Assembly (NCBI RefSeq): GCF_023061285.1
Contig: NZ_JAKGAM010000001.1
Coordinates: 248,001-312,000 of the forward strand
Length of the DNA: 64,000 nucleotides
From: Chromohalobacter nigrandesensis
Lineage (GTDB): Bacteria > Pseudomonadota > Gammaproteobacteria > Pseudomonadales > Halomonadaceae
Direction: 5' to 3'
Positions 1-8,364 of the stretch are shown one piece after another. Position 1 is the first letter of the stretch. Every line of letters starts with the position of its first letter. A program made the position numbers and the translations under genes. Under the pieces are notes generated by a model. That model was not told where the DNA came from. It saw nothing but the letters and a program-made list of their open reading frames with translations, and searched no databases.

Positions 1-268
1 AAATCACCAGGCGCTTGCCCCGTGCCTGGGCGATGGGCAGTGCGGCAAGCAAATAGGCCAGCGTCTTGCCGGTGCCGGTACCCGCCTCGAGCACACAGAC
101 ATGCTCGTTGGAGAGGCGTCGCCCGGCGTCATCCGCCTCGATGCCACCCAGGGTCCGAGCGATCTCGGCGATCATCAAGCGCTGTCCATAACGCGGCGTC
201 AGCTCGAGTCCATCGAGCACGCAGCGATAGGCGGTCTGTATCTCGTCCTTCAGGGCCTCATCAAGCAT
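1..268 (-). CDS. dinG: ATP-dependent DNA helicase DinG, N-terminal part (cut by window edge)
   Basis: Reading leftwards from the ATG at 268 gives 89 codons with no stop before the window ends, so only the N-terminus is present. The translation starts MLDEALKDEIQTAYRCVL and reaches a Walker A motif EAGTGTGKT at residues 61-69, followed by LAYLLAALPIAQARGKRLV, the usual start of the DinG/Rad3-like superfamily 2 helicases (iron-sulphur helicases that unwind DNA and R-loops in SOS and replication-conflict repair). A YoaA-type DinG paralogue cannot be excluded from this fragment. It lies 220 bp downstream of the rhlB-like gene on the same strand, behind the hairpin-rich spacer. I saw no LexA box in the visible upstream sequence. 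Confidence 0.8.
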   Translation of the reverse strand, partial: MLDEALKDEIQTAYRCVLDGLELTPRYGQRLMIAEIARTLGGIEADDAGRRLSNEHVCVLEAGTGTGKTLAYLLAALPIAQARGKRLVI

Positions 269-287
269 GATGCATCCATAAAGAAGC

Positions 288-394
288 GCGGCGACGGGGA
301 CAGGCCGACGCGGAGGTGCTGTAAACCCTTTCCTGGGCACTACCGATTCCTTCCCTGGAATCGGACCTCCACTCTGGCCTGTCCTCGTCGCCGC
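288..394. repeat. Nested inverted-repeat element between rhlB-like gene and dinG
   Basis: Arms at 288-306 and 376-394 are inverted copies matching at 18 of 19 positions (GCGGCGACGGGGACAGGCC against its complement with one change). Inside, GGAGGT (311-316) can pair with ACCTCC (365-370), and CCGATTCC (343-350) with GGAATCGG (357-364) across a 6-nt loop. Two more short hairpins follow at 434-448 (AGCGGC/GCCGCT) and 464-476 (GGCAC/GTGCC). Together they fill most of the 220-bp gap 269-488. On the minus strand the outer stem is followed by a T-rich stretch (TTCTTT) about 12 nt before the dinG start. It could be a structured RNA, an attenuator, or a copy of a dispersed extragenic repeat; the sequence alone does not decide. 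Confidence 0.55.
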
Positions 395-488
395 TCACCA
401 AGGGGCCAACGCAGCCCGGGCAGTCTTTCTTCAAGCGGCGTAGCCGCTGTCTTCCAGCTTCCAGGCACGCAGTGCCGATCTTCACGCT

Positions 489-1763
489 TCAGAGCAACCC
501 TTCGGGAGGATGCTGACAAGGCAGCTTGGCGTCGATGTAGGATTCGATTCCCGGCAGCGCAAAGGCATCTTCTTCGCCGACGAAACTGATCGACACGCCC
601 TCGGCACCGGCCCGCCCCGTACGGCCGATACGGTGAACGTAATCTTCGGGGTCTTCCGGCAGGGTGTAATTCACCACATGGCTGACATCATCGATATGAA
701 TGCCACGCCCTGCCACGTCAGTGGCGACCAGCACATCCACTTCGCCGTTACGGAAGCGATCGAGGGTTTCGATACGTGCTTTTTGCGGCACATCACCGGA
801 GAGCATCGCCACATTGATGCCGGCCTCACGCAAGGACGAGTCGAGATTGCGCACCAGGTCACGGCGGTTACCGAACACGATCACGCGTTCCATGCTCTCC
901 TGATTGAGCAAGTTGATCAGCAGGCGCTGCTTGTCGCTGTCACCCACCAGATAGACACGCTGGTCGATGTTGGCGGCATTCTCGAGGCTGGCCTCGATCT
1001 CGACGTGCGTGGCGCCATGCGTCCACTGGCTGGCCAGGTTGAGAATGTCCGGGCTGAACGTCGCCGAGAACAGGAAGGTCTGGCGCTCTTCGGCCTTGGG
1101 CGTATGCTGGATGATGCGCTTGACGTCAGGGATGAAGCCCATCGACAGCATGCGATCCGCTTCGTCGAGAACCAGCACTTCGGTTTGCGTCAAATCGACA
1201 TCGCGCTTCTCGTGGAAGTCGAGCAGCCGCCCGGGGGTCGCCACCAGCACATCGAGATTGCGCGACAATTGCTCGCGCTGCTTCTGATAGTCCATACCAC
1301 CGACGACACTCGCCACATTGAGCGACGTGAAGCGCGCCAGTGCCTTGGCATCCTTCTCGATCTGCAGTGCCAGCTCTCGTGTCGGCGCGACAATCAACGC
1401 GCGCGGCGCACCGGGCTTCTGACCATCGGGGGCTTTCTCTTCCAGGAAATACGCCAGAATCGAGATCAGGAAAGCGGCGGTCTTGCCGGTACCCGTCTGC
1501 GCCTTGCCGACCACATCGCCGCCGAGCAGCGTATGCGTCAAGGCTTCCGCCTGGATCGGCGTGCAGTATTCGAATCCCAGGGCGTGAATCGCACGCATCA
1601 GCGGCACGGGAAGATCGAAATCGTGAAAACGCCACTTGCCCGCCACCGGCGTTACCTGGAACTGCTTGACGTCCCACTGGGACTGCGAACGCCGCGGCTT
1701 GCGACGCCGACGCTTGGGCTTGCGGTTCTGGGCCGGTGCTGGGGTTTTATCCGACTCACTCAT
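489..1763 (-). CDS. rhlB: DEAD-box ATP-dependent RNA helicase, RhlB type
   Basis: The 424-residue product is a DEAD-box RNA helicase. Motifs in order: Q-motif region YCTPIQ (about 66-71), Walker A AQTGTGKT (88-95), PTRELALQ (127-134), DEAD (200-203), SAT (233-235), [15 protein letters not shown] (about 346-360) and HRIGRTGR (377-384). A lysine/arginine-rich N-terminal extension (residues 14-26) precedes the core, as in pseudomonad RhlB, where it aids RNA binding. RhlB-type helicases unwind structured mRNA for the RNase E degradosome; rne lies at 29.3 kb in this window. The C-terminus after the core is short (about 25 residues). RhlE or SrmB are alternative family names, but the overall length and start match RhlB best. 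Confidence 0.85.
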   Translation of the reverse strand: MSESDKTPAPAQNRKPKRRRRKPRRSQSQWDVKQFQVTPVAGKWRFHDFDLPVPLMRAIHALGFEYCTPIQAEALTHTLLGGDVVGKAQTGTGKTAAFLISILAYFLEEKAPDGQKPGAPRALIVAPTRELALQIEKDAKALARFTSLNVASVVGGMDYQKQREQLSRNLDVLVATPGRLLDFHEKRDVDLTQTEVLVLDEADRMLSMGFIPDVKRIIQHTPKAEERQTFLFSATFSPDILNLASQWTHGATHVEIEASLENAANIDQRVYLVGDSDKQRLLINLLNQESMERVIVFGNRRDLVRNLDSSLREAGINVAMLSGDVPQKARIETLDRFRNGEVDVLVATDVAGRGIHIDDVSHVVNYTLPEDPEDYVHRIGRTGRAGAEGVSISFVGEEDAFALPGIESYIDAKLPCQHPPEGLL

Positions 1764-1951
1764 AGGCTTCTATGTCTGTCCATATTCGTACGCAAATGCA
1801 TGAATCCAGCGCGCTTTTCCGCCTTTCCGGAGCGCGCCACGGCCATCGCGACAGCCAAGCTGGATCACGACGCAAGCGGACATTGTATCAGTCATTGCCA
1901 AGCATCGCGCGGGCATCACACTCAAGCACGGATGTCGCCCGGCAGCGCGAC

Positions 1952-1960
1952 TGGTAGAAT
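1952..1960 (+). promoter_or_regulatory. Extended -10 promoter candidate upstream of the small basic ORF
   Basis: TGGTAGAAT at 1952-1960 matches an extended -10 (TGnTAnAAT) and lies 34 bp before the ATG at 1994. No good -35 hexamer is visible, which extended -10 promoters do not require. It would drive the small ORF and xthA. Confidence 0.35.
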
Positions 1961-1993
1961 AGTCCTCAAGTCAATACGACACAGGATCACGAC

Positions 1994-2242
1994 ATGACAC
2001 GCAGTAAAAAAACGCGCTCGATCGCCAGCAAGGTGACGATTCGCACCGGGCGCCGCAAGGACTTCCGTAAATGGCGCCACGACAACCCCGATCAGGTCAA
2101 ATCGTCGCCGCGCTACGTGCAAAAGAAACGTCAGCAACGCAAGCTCCAGGCCGCACGTCGCTTGGCACGTCAACAGCAGGCGCCGACCCTCGATGTGCAT
2201 GGCGCGCCCACACGCGACGACGATTCTCAGGGTGATCGCTGA
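1994..2242 (+). CDS. Small, highly basic protein of unknown function, coupled to xthA
   Basis: This 82-residue protein is very rich in Lys and Arg (for example MTRSKKTRSIASKVTIRTGR at the start and QKKRQQRKLQAARRLARQQQ in the middle) and ends in an acidic tail DDDSQGDR. I do not recognise the family. No signal peptide or membrane segment is visible; composition suggests nucleic-acid or ribosome binding (inference). Its TGA overlaps the xthA ATG (2240-2244, TGATG), which argues for translational coupling and that the ORF is real. A possible SD (AGGATC) lies 7-12 bases before the ATG, and an extended -10 at 1952-1960. Confidence 0.65.
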   Translation: MTRSKKTRSIASKVTIRTGRRKDFRKWRHDNPDQVKSSPRYVQKKRQQRKLQAARRLARQQQAPTLDVHGAPTRDDDSQGDR

Positions 2243-3057
2243 TGCGCCTGGTCTCCTTCAACATCAACGGTATCCGCGCGCGCCTGCACCAACTGGAGGC
2301 GCTCATCGAGGCGCATCGTCCCGATATCATCGGCCTCCAGGAAACCAAGGTGCAAGACAGCGAGTTCCCGCGCGAAGCCGTCGAGGCGCTCGGCTATCAC
2401 GTCGCCTTTCACGGGCAGAAAGGCCATTACGGTGTCGCGCTGCTCAGCCGAGGGGCCCCCGAGGCCGTGCATTACGGCATGCCCGATGACGGTGAAGACG
2501 CCCAACGACGCTTGATCGGCGTCCGCGTCCGCTGCGACGACGGCGAGACCATGACCGTGTACAACGGTTACTTCCCGCAGGGTGAAAATATCGAGCACCC
2601 CACCAAGTTCCCCAATAAACGCGATTTCTACGCCCGGCTCACGGCATTGCTGCAAGAGCGGCATACGCCCAGCGAACGGCTCGCGGTCATGGGGGACTTC
2701 AATATCTCACCCGCCGACATCGACATCGGTATCGGCGAGTCCAATCGCAAGCGCTGGCTGCGCGAGGGCAAGACCAGTTTCCAGCCCGTGGAGCGCGAAT
2801 GGCTCACGCGGCTCGCCGACTGGGGCTTGAGCGATTGCTACCGCCTGCGCTACCCCGAAGTCGACGACCGCTTCAGCTGGTTCGACTATCGTTCGCGGGG
2901 CTTCGAGCGCGAGCCCAAGCGCGGCTTGCGAATCGACTACATCATGGTCACCCCCACGCTGCGCGAGCGGGTGGAAGACGCCGGTATCGATTACCAACTA
3001 CGCGGCATCCAGCGTCCTTCGGACCATGCGCCGGTATGGGCGCAGTTGGCTATCTAG
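2242..3057 (+). CDS. xthA: Exodeoxyribonuclease III / AP endonuclease
   Basis: The 271-residue product belongs to the exonuclease-endonuclease-phosphatase family and has the length of ExoIII. It starts MRLVSFNINGIRARL and carries LQETK (catalytic metal-binding Glu34), the NGYFPQGEN loop, GDFNISPADIDIG (metal/catalytic Asp-Asn), RIDYIMVT, and the terminal SDHAPVW (Asp261-His262). ExoIII cleaves abasic sites and removes 3' blocking groups in base-excision repair in the cytoplasm. The start overlaps the stop of the small basic ORF by one base. It is convergent with the TPR gene, 13 bp away, with no clear terminator between them. Confidence 0.95.
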   Translation: MRLVSFNINGIRARLHQLEALIEAHRPDIIGLQETKVQDSEFPREAVEALGYHVAFHGQKGHYGVALLSRGAPEAVHYGMPDDGEDAQRRLIGVRVRCDDGETMTVYNGYFPQGENIEHPTKFPNKRDFYARLTALLQERHTPSERLAVMGDFNISPADIDIGIGESNRKRWLREGKTSFQPVEREWLTRLADWGLSDCYRLRYPEVDDRFSWFDYRSRGFEREPKRGLRIDYIMVTPTLRERVEDAGIDYQLRGIQRPSDHAPVWAQLAI

Positions 3058-3070
3058 CGACGCATCACTG

Positions 3071-4336
3071 CTAATTATCCGAGGGCGCCTGGGGCGTTAC
3101 CTCATTGGGTGATGAGTCAATGTCCGGCGCTTTGTCGACATTCCCTTCGCCAAGCGATGCCAGCCAGGCCTCGGCCTGCGACGCACCGGCATCGCGTGCC
3201 GCTTCGAACGCTTCGCGCGCCGCCTCTTCATCTGACGACTCGAGTTGCGACACCCCCTCCAGCAGCCAGGTACGCGCGGCATCGGCGCCTTGTTCACGCG
3301 CTTGGCGCAGCGCTTCTATCGCCGTCGACCACTCGCCCCAGCCGTAAGCCAACTCGCCGAGTTGGCGCCAATCCTCGCCGCCCTGGGTATCTTCGGCCAG
3401 CGCGCGCCACGCCGACAACGCCTTGTCGTGCGCGCGCGCCGACGTCCAGGCCTCGGCGAGAAGGCGCCGATGCTCGCTATCGCGTGGTAGCGTACCCGCC
3501 TCGAATGCCGTTTCCAGATGCTCGGCGGCACGCGCCGGGGTACCGCCCGCCAGATGCAGGCGAATCAGTCGCTCGAGATCATCCTCACCCGCGAGCGCAC
3601 CCCGCCGCCAGCCGGCTTCCCATAACGCCGCTGCCAATCCGGGCTGCTGCATGCGCTGCGCCAACGCCGCGGCACGCCGCCATGCCTGGGGATCGTCACT
3701 CTCGCTTTGCAGTTGATCGTCGAGCAACGACAACGCTGCGTCGTAACGCTCGGCGTGCTGATAAACGCTCGCCGCCAAGCGACGCCTGTCGGCATCCATA
3801 CCCCCCGCGCGACGCGCGCGGTCGACCCACTGCGCCGCTTGCGACCACTGTTCCTGCGTCGCCTGGGCTTGCACCATCAGCCACAAACTGTCGGCGTCAT
3901 CGCCATGACGCTCGATCCAATCGCCCAGCAACTCGGCACCTTGCGCGGTCTGCCCCGCGCGCAACCGCAAGCGAGCCTCTTGATTAAGCCAACGCTGGCG
4001 CGAATCGGTATCGACAGCGTCGCTACGACGGGCTTGGCGAAAAAGATCCGCCGCCTCGGCATCCCGGCCCTGGCGCGCCTCGCCGGTGGCCGCCAGTTGC
4101 AAAAACAAGGCACGCGCCCAGCGATCCGCCCGGTTACCGCCTTGCAGACGCCCGGCGGCTGCCTTGGCGTCATCGATGGCACCCTCGCTGGCATTATCCT
4201 GCATGCGCTGCTGCAGCGATTCCAATGCCTGCACCATGTCCGGCGCCAGTGCCGGCCCGGCAGCACTAACGCTCGTGCTGGCCGCTCCCAGGCCCAGACA
4301 TAGCATCGCTACACATCCCCAATGACGCCACTGCAT
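3071..4336 (-). CDS. Periplasmic TPR-repeat protein of the TonB operon
   Basis: This 421-residue protein begins with a likely Sec signal peptide (CVAMLCLGLGAASTSVSA) and continues as alpha-helical repeats with the TPR pattern (A-x-A-L ... A-x-x-L/W). The C-terminus after about residue 400 is acidic and disordered. It is the last gene of the DUF3450-ttpC-exbB-exbD-tonB run, 3 bp after tonB. TPR proteins occupy the same place in TonB2-type operons of Vibrio and Shewanella, where they are thought to aid TonB-dependent uptake (family knowledge; role here inferred). The substrate receptor is not in the window. Confidence 0.75.
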   Translation of the reverse strand: MQWRHWGCVAMLCLGLGAASTSVSAAGPALAPDMVQALESLQQRMQDNASEGAIDDAKAAAGRLQGGNRADRWARALFLQLAATGEARQGRDAEAADLFRQARRSDAVDTDSRQRWLNQEARLRLRAGQTAQGAELLGDWIERHGDDADSLWLMVQAQATQEQWSQAAQWVDRARRAGGMDADRRRLAASVYQHAERYDAALSLLDDQLQSESDDPQAWRRAAALAQRMQQPGLAAALWEAGWRRGALAGEDDLERLIRLHLAGGTPARAAEHLETAFEAGTLPRDSEHRRLLAEAWTSARAHDKALSAWRALAEDTQGGEDWRQLGELAYGWGEWSTAIEALRQAREQGADAARTWLLEGVSQLESSDEEAAREAFEAARDAGASQAEAWLASLGEGNVDKAPDIDSSPNEVTPQAPSDN

Positions 4337-4339
4337 GCG

Positions 4340-5122
4340 CTACCTCTCGAGATGAAATTCCAGCCGCTGACGCGCTTCACGCGGTCGATCGCTTTGCGGA
4401 AACTTCCAATCGGCGACGGCCTTTAGCGCCGCACGCTCGAACATGCTGCGCGGCTCGGCCTCGGTGACGCGCAATGAATCGCGATCGACTCGTCCGTTGG
4501 GTTTGATCGTGAAGCTAACCTCCACGTATCCCTCGATGCCACGCCGTTGCGCCCGTGACGGATATTCCGGCGGCACGCGCTCGGTGGGCTGCGGCGAGCC
4601 GACTTTTTCGGCATCCTGCTGGCGCGTTTCGCCATTCGCCGAGGCGTCGGCATCCGAAGCATCCGCACTCTCGCCTTGCGACGCCGCCTCCGAGGTAGCG
4701 GTTTCTTCTACCGGCTCCGGGTCTGGCTGTGGTTCGGGGTCGGGCGCCGGCTCGGGTTCAGGTTCGGGCTCAGGAGTGGGTTCGACTTCCTCGAGCTCGG
4801 GCAACGACTCCTCCGGCACTTCCGGCGAGGGAGGAACCGACGCTTCCGGTTCGGGCAACGTCAATGAACTGTCACTCTGGGCCGCGGGTACTGGCGAGGG
4901 CGGCGGAGGCGGCGGCGTTTGTGTCGGCGGCGTCGGGGCGTCCGGCGCGGCCGCTTCCGGTGCCGACGCCTGTCTTGCCTCGGGCGTTTCGACACGTGAC
5001 ACCGACATCGGCTGCTCGACTGGCTCACGGTTATCTTCCGGCGGCGCCACCAGCAGGGCCAACAGGTAGAAAAGCCCCAACGCCATCACGATGCCGCCTA
5101 AGGCGCCTGCAATCGCTCTCAT
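4340..5122 (-). CDS. tonB: TonB energy transducer
   Basis: The 260-residue protein has the TonB layout. An N-terminal membrane anchor (AIAGALGGIVMALGLFYLLA, about 3-22) is followed by a long Pro/Glu-rich spacer (residues about 30-150, with EPEPEPEPAPDPEPQPDPEP near the middle) that spans the periplasm. The C-terminal TonB domain is rich in the expected signatures (PPEYPSRAQRRGIEGYVEVSF, then the Val-Asp/Arg-aromatic segment to RQRLEFHLER). TonB passes proton-motive energy from ExbBD to outer-membrane receptors. Its ATG overlaps the exbD stop by 4 bp (ATGA). Confidence 0.9.
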   Translation of the reverse strand: MRAIAGALGGIVMALGLFYLLALLVAPPEDNREPVEQPMSVSRVETPEARQASAPEAAAPDAPTPPTQTPPPPPPSPVPAAQSDSSLTLPEPEASVPPSPEVPEESLPELEEVEPTPEPEPEPEPAPDPEPQPDPEPVEETATSEAASQGESADASDADASANGETRQQDAEKVGSPQPTERVPPEYPSRAQRRGIEGYVEVSFTIKPNGRVDRDSLRVTEAEPRSMFERAALKAVADWKFPQSDRPREARQRLEFHLER

Positions 5123-5529
5123 CCGTCGGCGCCTCGATCCGCTGCCACGGCGACGTTTTCGACACCGGCGTCGCGAATGGCATCCATGACCTCGATGAGA
5201 AGCCCGGTGGTCGATTGGCGGTCGGCCTGAATCACCACGCCGCCTTCGTCGCTCACCAGACTCGCCACTTCATTGCCCACGCGATGTGCATCCACCGGCT
5301 GCCCATCGACCCACACGGCGTCCTCGGCGGTGATCGCCACCATGACTTGCGCTTCGGGGCGCGCGGTCGCGGAGGACGACTCGGGACGGTCGATTTCCAC
5401 GCCGCTTTCCTTGATGAAGCTGGTCGTCACGATGAAGAAGATCAACATGATGAAGACCACGTCGAGCATCGGCGTGAGGTTAATTTCCTGGGCGTCGTCA
5501 TTGACGTCCTGCAGTCGACGCCTACGCAT
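5119..5529 (-). CDS. exbD: ExbD biopolymer transport protein
   Basis: The 136-residue product has one N-terminal membrane helix, INLTPMLDVVFIMLIFFIVT, with the conserved proton-path Asp at residue 23, and a periplasmic ExbD/TolR domain. I chose ATG 5529 because GGAGG at 5536-5540 sits 6 nt before it; an ATG at 5535 abuts the SD directly. It overlaps the exbB stop by 8 bp and the tonB start by 4 bp. With ExbB it forms the proton-driven motor that energises TonB in the inner membrane. Confidence 0.9.
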   Translation of the reverse strand: MRRRRLQDVNDDAQEINLTPMLDVVFIMLIFFIVTTSFIKESGVEIDRPESSSATARPEAQVMVAITAEDAVWVDGQPVDAHRVGNEVASLVSDEGGVVIQADRQSTTGLLIEVMDAIRDAGVENVAVAADRGADG

Positions 5530-6055
5530 TGGCATCCTCCACGGCACGCGCCATGCGGTCATGTAGCCGCTGATCCTCGCGCCGAATCACGTGTTCAAGA
5601 CGGGTGGTGAACAATAGCCCCACCACGGCGACCGCCATGCCGGTCAATGTCGGTAGCGTCGCGCGGGCCACGCCATCGGCCATGGCCCGCGCCTGGTTGG
5701 TATCGGTCAGAGAAAGGCTGTCGAAGACCTGGATCATGCCGGTGACCGTGCCCAGCAGGCCCAGCAACGGACACAGCCCCACCAATAGCTTGAGCCACGG
5801 CAGAGGGCGCCGCAGTTGGCCGATGAGCTCTGACGTCCAGACCTCGCGCAACGTCAACGCGCTCCAGCTAGCGTGATCGCGGCGCGCCACCCAGCGCGCC
5901 ACCAGGGCCCGGCGGCGGCGGTTATGCACGAACTGCCAGTACAGGCCGCGCTCCAGCCCCATGGCGAAAAGCGCCATGGCAACCAGGGCAATCACCACCA
6001 GTACCGGACCACCGGCCTGGACCAGCCAGATGATCGGCTCAGCGAGCGTGGACAT
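5522..6055 (-). CDS. exbB: ExbB-type proton channel (short form)
   Basis: The 177-residue MotA/TolQ/ExbB-family protein starts at ATG 6055 (MSTLAEPIIWLVQAGGPVLV). An in-frame upstream start at 6112 would add 19 residues inside the preceding gene without family support. Three hydrophobic helices are visible: the N-terminal one, then the conserved LKLLVGLCPLLGLLGTVTGM stretch with the family GLLGTV motif, and the following ATLPTLTGMAVAVVGLLF. At this length it matches the short ExbB2 of TonB2 systems. It overlaps the long ExbB (ttpC-like) by 17 bp and exbD by 8 bp. Confidence 0.88.
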   Translation of the reverse strand: MSTLAEPIIWLVQAGGPVLVVIALVAMALFAMGLERGLYWQFVHNRRRRALVARWVARRDHASWSALTLREVWTSELIGQLRRPLPWLKLLVGLCPLLGLLGTVTGMIQVFDSLSLTDTNQARAMADGVARATLPTLTGMAVAVVGLLFTTRLEHVIRREDQRLHDRMARAVEDANA

Positions 6056-7457
6056 CGGCCTGCGTCCTCGTATGCCCGTGTGAGGCCTCGAGATGCTCGG
6101 CCAGCATGGCACTCGCTCGACCCTCGAGCGTGCCGAGCAATTCGCGGCTGCGACTGCTCAAGGCGGTATGTCCGAATAAAAGCGGTACGGCGACGATCAG
6201 GCCCATCACGGTGGTCACCAACGCCTGGCTGATCCCGCCGGCCATGAGTTGCGGGTCGCCGGTACCGAACACGGTGATCGCCTGGAAGGTGCCGATCATC
6301 CCGGTCACGGTCCCCAGTAGTCCCAGCAACGGCGCAACGGCCGCCATGAGCTTGACCACAGGCTGACCACGCTCGAGACGCGGCTTTTCGGCCAGCAGTG
6401 CTTCATCGAGGCGTGCCTCCAGCGCTTCCGGTGCGTGATCCTGGCCCAGCGCCGCAAAGCGACCCAGCACCCGCCCCAACGGGTTATCGTCCCGCAAATC
6501 TTCGGGGTTGCGCAGTTGACGACGCAGCCGCAGGCTGACCATCAGCAGGTAGATGTATTGCGCGAGCGCAACCAACAGACCGGCGATACCTAGCACGACA
6601 ATGACATAGGCAACCGCGCCGCCTTGCTGAAAACGCTCCCACAGCGTGGGTTGCTGCGCCAGGGCATCGAGCACATTGCCTTGCGTGGGATCGAAGACCA
6701 CGCGCTCTCCGTCGCCATTCTGGAAGGCCTGTAGTGCATCGCTAGCATCTTCGGGCGTATGCGATACCACCCGCAGGCCAACATCGTCCGAGGCTTCACC
6801 TACATCACGCGTCAGAAGCTTGCCATCGCTGAAGGCAAGAAAGTCGCCCAGACGCACCGCCTCACGCTGCTCGACGTCACCTTGGGCATCGGCGATGGGC
6901 GCCTCGAAGCGCACGCCGCGCCCGGTTTCCGCCGTCAACTCGGCGAACGTCCGCCCCAAGTTGTCGAGAGTCCGGGTATCGATGATGGCATCGTCGTCGA
7001 GCCGTTCCGGCAACGTCGTCCGCGTCCCTACGGTCAACCAACCGTCGCCTAGCGCATCGCGCAATTCGCCGATTTGCCCTTGCGCCACATCGAAGACGCC
7101 ATCGAGATCGCCCGCTTCGTCGCGGCGCTGCTGGTTGACGTCATCGAGCGCCTCTTGCTGGCTTTCCTGCGTTGCTTCCAGCTCATCGCGCCGTTGACGC
7201 GCCTCATCGCGCTCGGTTTCCGCTTCTTCCACCGCGTCACGCAAAGCGTCGCGGTCGTCCACCAGTGCGCTTAAACGCTCCCGGTCCCGCGACTCGGCAG
7301 CCTCGCTATCGGTACGCAGACTCTCCAACATTTGCCCCAGCGAAGGGGCGGAATCACCATCCTGCGCCAACGCCGATGGCGCCATTGCCGGCAACGCCAT
7401 CGTCAATACCAGCACCGGGACCAAAACCCGGGACCGCAGAGACTTCCATGTACTCAT
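6039..7457 (-). CDS. ttpC: TtpC-like long MotA/TolQ/ExbB-family protein
   Basis: The 472-residue product has a signal peptide (VLVPVLVLTMALPAMAPSALA), then a coiled-coil stretch (about residues 40-115, heavy in Glu/Arg/Asp/Gln), a periplasmic domain, and a C-terminal ExbB-like channel with helices near 285-310 and 370-440 (VAPLLGLLGTVTGMIGTFQA, then VTTVMGLIVAVPLLFGHTAL). This is the TtpC architecture, an essential partner of TonB2 in Vibrio iron uptake. The ATG overlaps the DUF3450 stop by 4 bp. The symbol is given by architecture and neighbourhood; an orphan long ExbB is the alternative. Confidence 0.8.
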   Translation of the reverse strand: MSTWKSLRSRVLVPVLVLTMALPAMAPSALAQDGDSAPSLGQMLESLRTDSEAAESRDRERLSALVDDRDALRDAVEEAETERDEARQRRDELEATQESQQEALDDVNQQRRDEAGDLDGVFDVAQGQIGELRDALGDGWLTVGTRTTLPERLDDDAIIDTRTLDNLGRTFAELTAETGRGVRFEAPIADAQGDVEQREAVRLGDFLAFSDGKLLTRDVGEASDDVGLRVVSHTPEDASDALQAFQNGDGERVVFDPTQGNVLDALAQQPTLWERFQQGGAVAYVIVVLGIAGLLVALAQYIYLLMVSLRLRRQLRNPEDLRDDNPLGRVLGRFAALGQDHAPEALEARLDEALLAEKPRLERGQPVVKLMAAVAPLLGLLGTVTGMIGTFQAITVFGTGDPQLMAGGISQALVTTVMGLIVAVPLLFGHTALSSRSRELLGTLEGRASAMLAEHLEASHGHTRTQADVHAR

Positions 7458-8290
7458 GACGACTCCTCGTCCGCGGCTGGAGAATTCGCGTCGTCGGCCG
7501 CTTGCGTCTCGACCGCTACCGAGACCGGGAGATCGAGCAATGCCGGCGCCCGCTGATCGCGTGCAATACGCAGCCCCTTGCGCAGTTCATCGAGCGCATC
7601 GCCTTCGAGGGGTTGCCACTCCTGGGCATCGGCACGCCAGACACCGCCCGCGCGGCCATCCGGTGTGGCGTAATACAGCCCCATACGGCCCACGCGGAGG
7701 TAATCGACCTGACGCTCGTCGTCACCCACCAACGGACCTTGCCAGGCATCCATCTCGCGGCCGTAGTCGAGCTCCGTGCGCCATGCGGAAAGCACGCGAT
7801 CGAGCTTGTCGCCCGCGCTCATTTCACTGTCATCGAGCATCACATCGAGGCTATCGACGCGCGCCAGGCGCTCCTCGCGCAGGAAAGGCAAGTCGGCTTT
7901 AATCAAGGTGCGCAATTGCGACACCATGTCGCGCAACTGCCCCGGCAAGGCTTCTCGCGTCACCGAGAGTTGATCGATGGCCTCGCGGCGCTTCTCGATC
8001 AAGGCCTGCTGCGCCTCGTTGCGGCGCGCCAGCTCATCGTTGTAGCGCTCGAGGCGCGAGGCTTCGCGGCTGGCATCGCGCAAGCGCGTCAGCAATTCCC
8101 GCGTTTCGTCATCAGCCGCGTCTATCTTTTCCTGCAACGCCGCCTGCTCTTGTTGCGCCTGCGCACTGATATCACGCAATGACGTCTGCTGCGCCCCGGC
8201 CGTTGCGGAAACGCCCATCAATAACGCCATACCGGCGCAAGCCGCACGCCGATATGCCCGTGTTCGGCTTCGCGTGTCGTTTGGCACCAC
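7454..8290 (-). CDS. DUF3450 periplasmic coiled-coil protein, first gene of the TonB operon
   Basis: This protein has a signal peptide (about AACAGMALLMGVSATAGA) followed by long coiled-coil helices (residues about 40-140, SLRDISAQAQQEQAALQEKI and onward) and a compact C-terminal domain with VGRMGLYYATPDGRAGGVW, typical of the DUF3450 family found with TonB2/TtpC. I set the start at GTG 8290, preceded by GGGAG five bases upstream; GTG 8287 is equally possible. A longer frame begins with TTG at 8380, but that would lie inside the AT-rich promoter/Fur-like region. Function is unknown beyond its link to TonB-dependent uptake. Confidence 0.78.
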   Translation of the reverse strand: MVPNDTRSRTRAYRRAACAGMALLMGVSATAGAQQTSLRDISAQAQQEQAALQEKIDAADDETRELLTRLRDASREASRLERYNDELARRNEAQQALIEKRREAIDQLSVTREALPGQLRDMVSQLRTLIKADLPFLREERLARVDSLDVMLDDSEMSAGDKLDRVLSAWRTELDYGREMDAWQGPLVGDDERQVDYLRVGRMGLYYATPDGRAGGVWRADAQEWQPLEGDALDELRKGLRIARDQRAPALLDLPVSVAVETQAADDANSPAADEESS

Positions 8291-8364
8291 GCTTTCTCCC
8301 GTTGCTTGATCTTGCCGGTCGCTCATCAGCGCCGACGAAAGGACGGCTAGCACGCTAATACAAA

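Noticed and set aside
261-485. 74-codon minus-strand ORF in the dinG/rhlB spacer
   Set aside because: It lies entirely over the inverted repeats, has odd Arg/Ser/Cys composition and no SD; coding is less likely than a structured or repeated element.
510-1997. Long plus-strand ORF opposite rhlB (and similar long antisense ORFs opposite tatD, fabF, fabG and rluC)
   Set aside because: High-GC codon bias leaves antisense frames open; the sense strand encodes clear conserved proteins and the antisense products match nothing.
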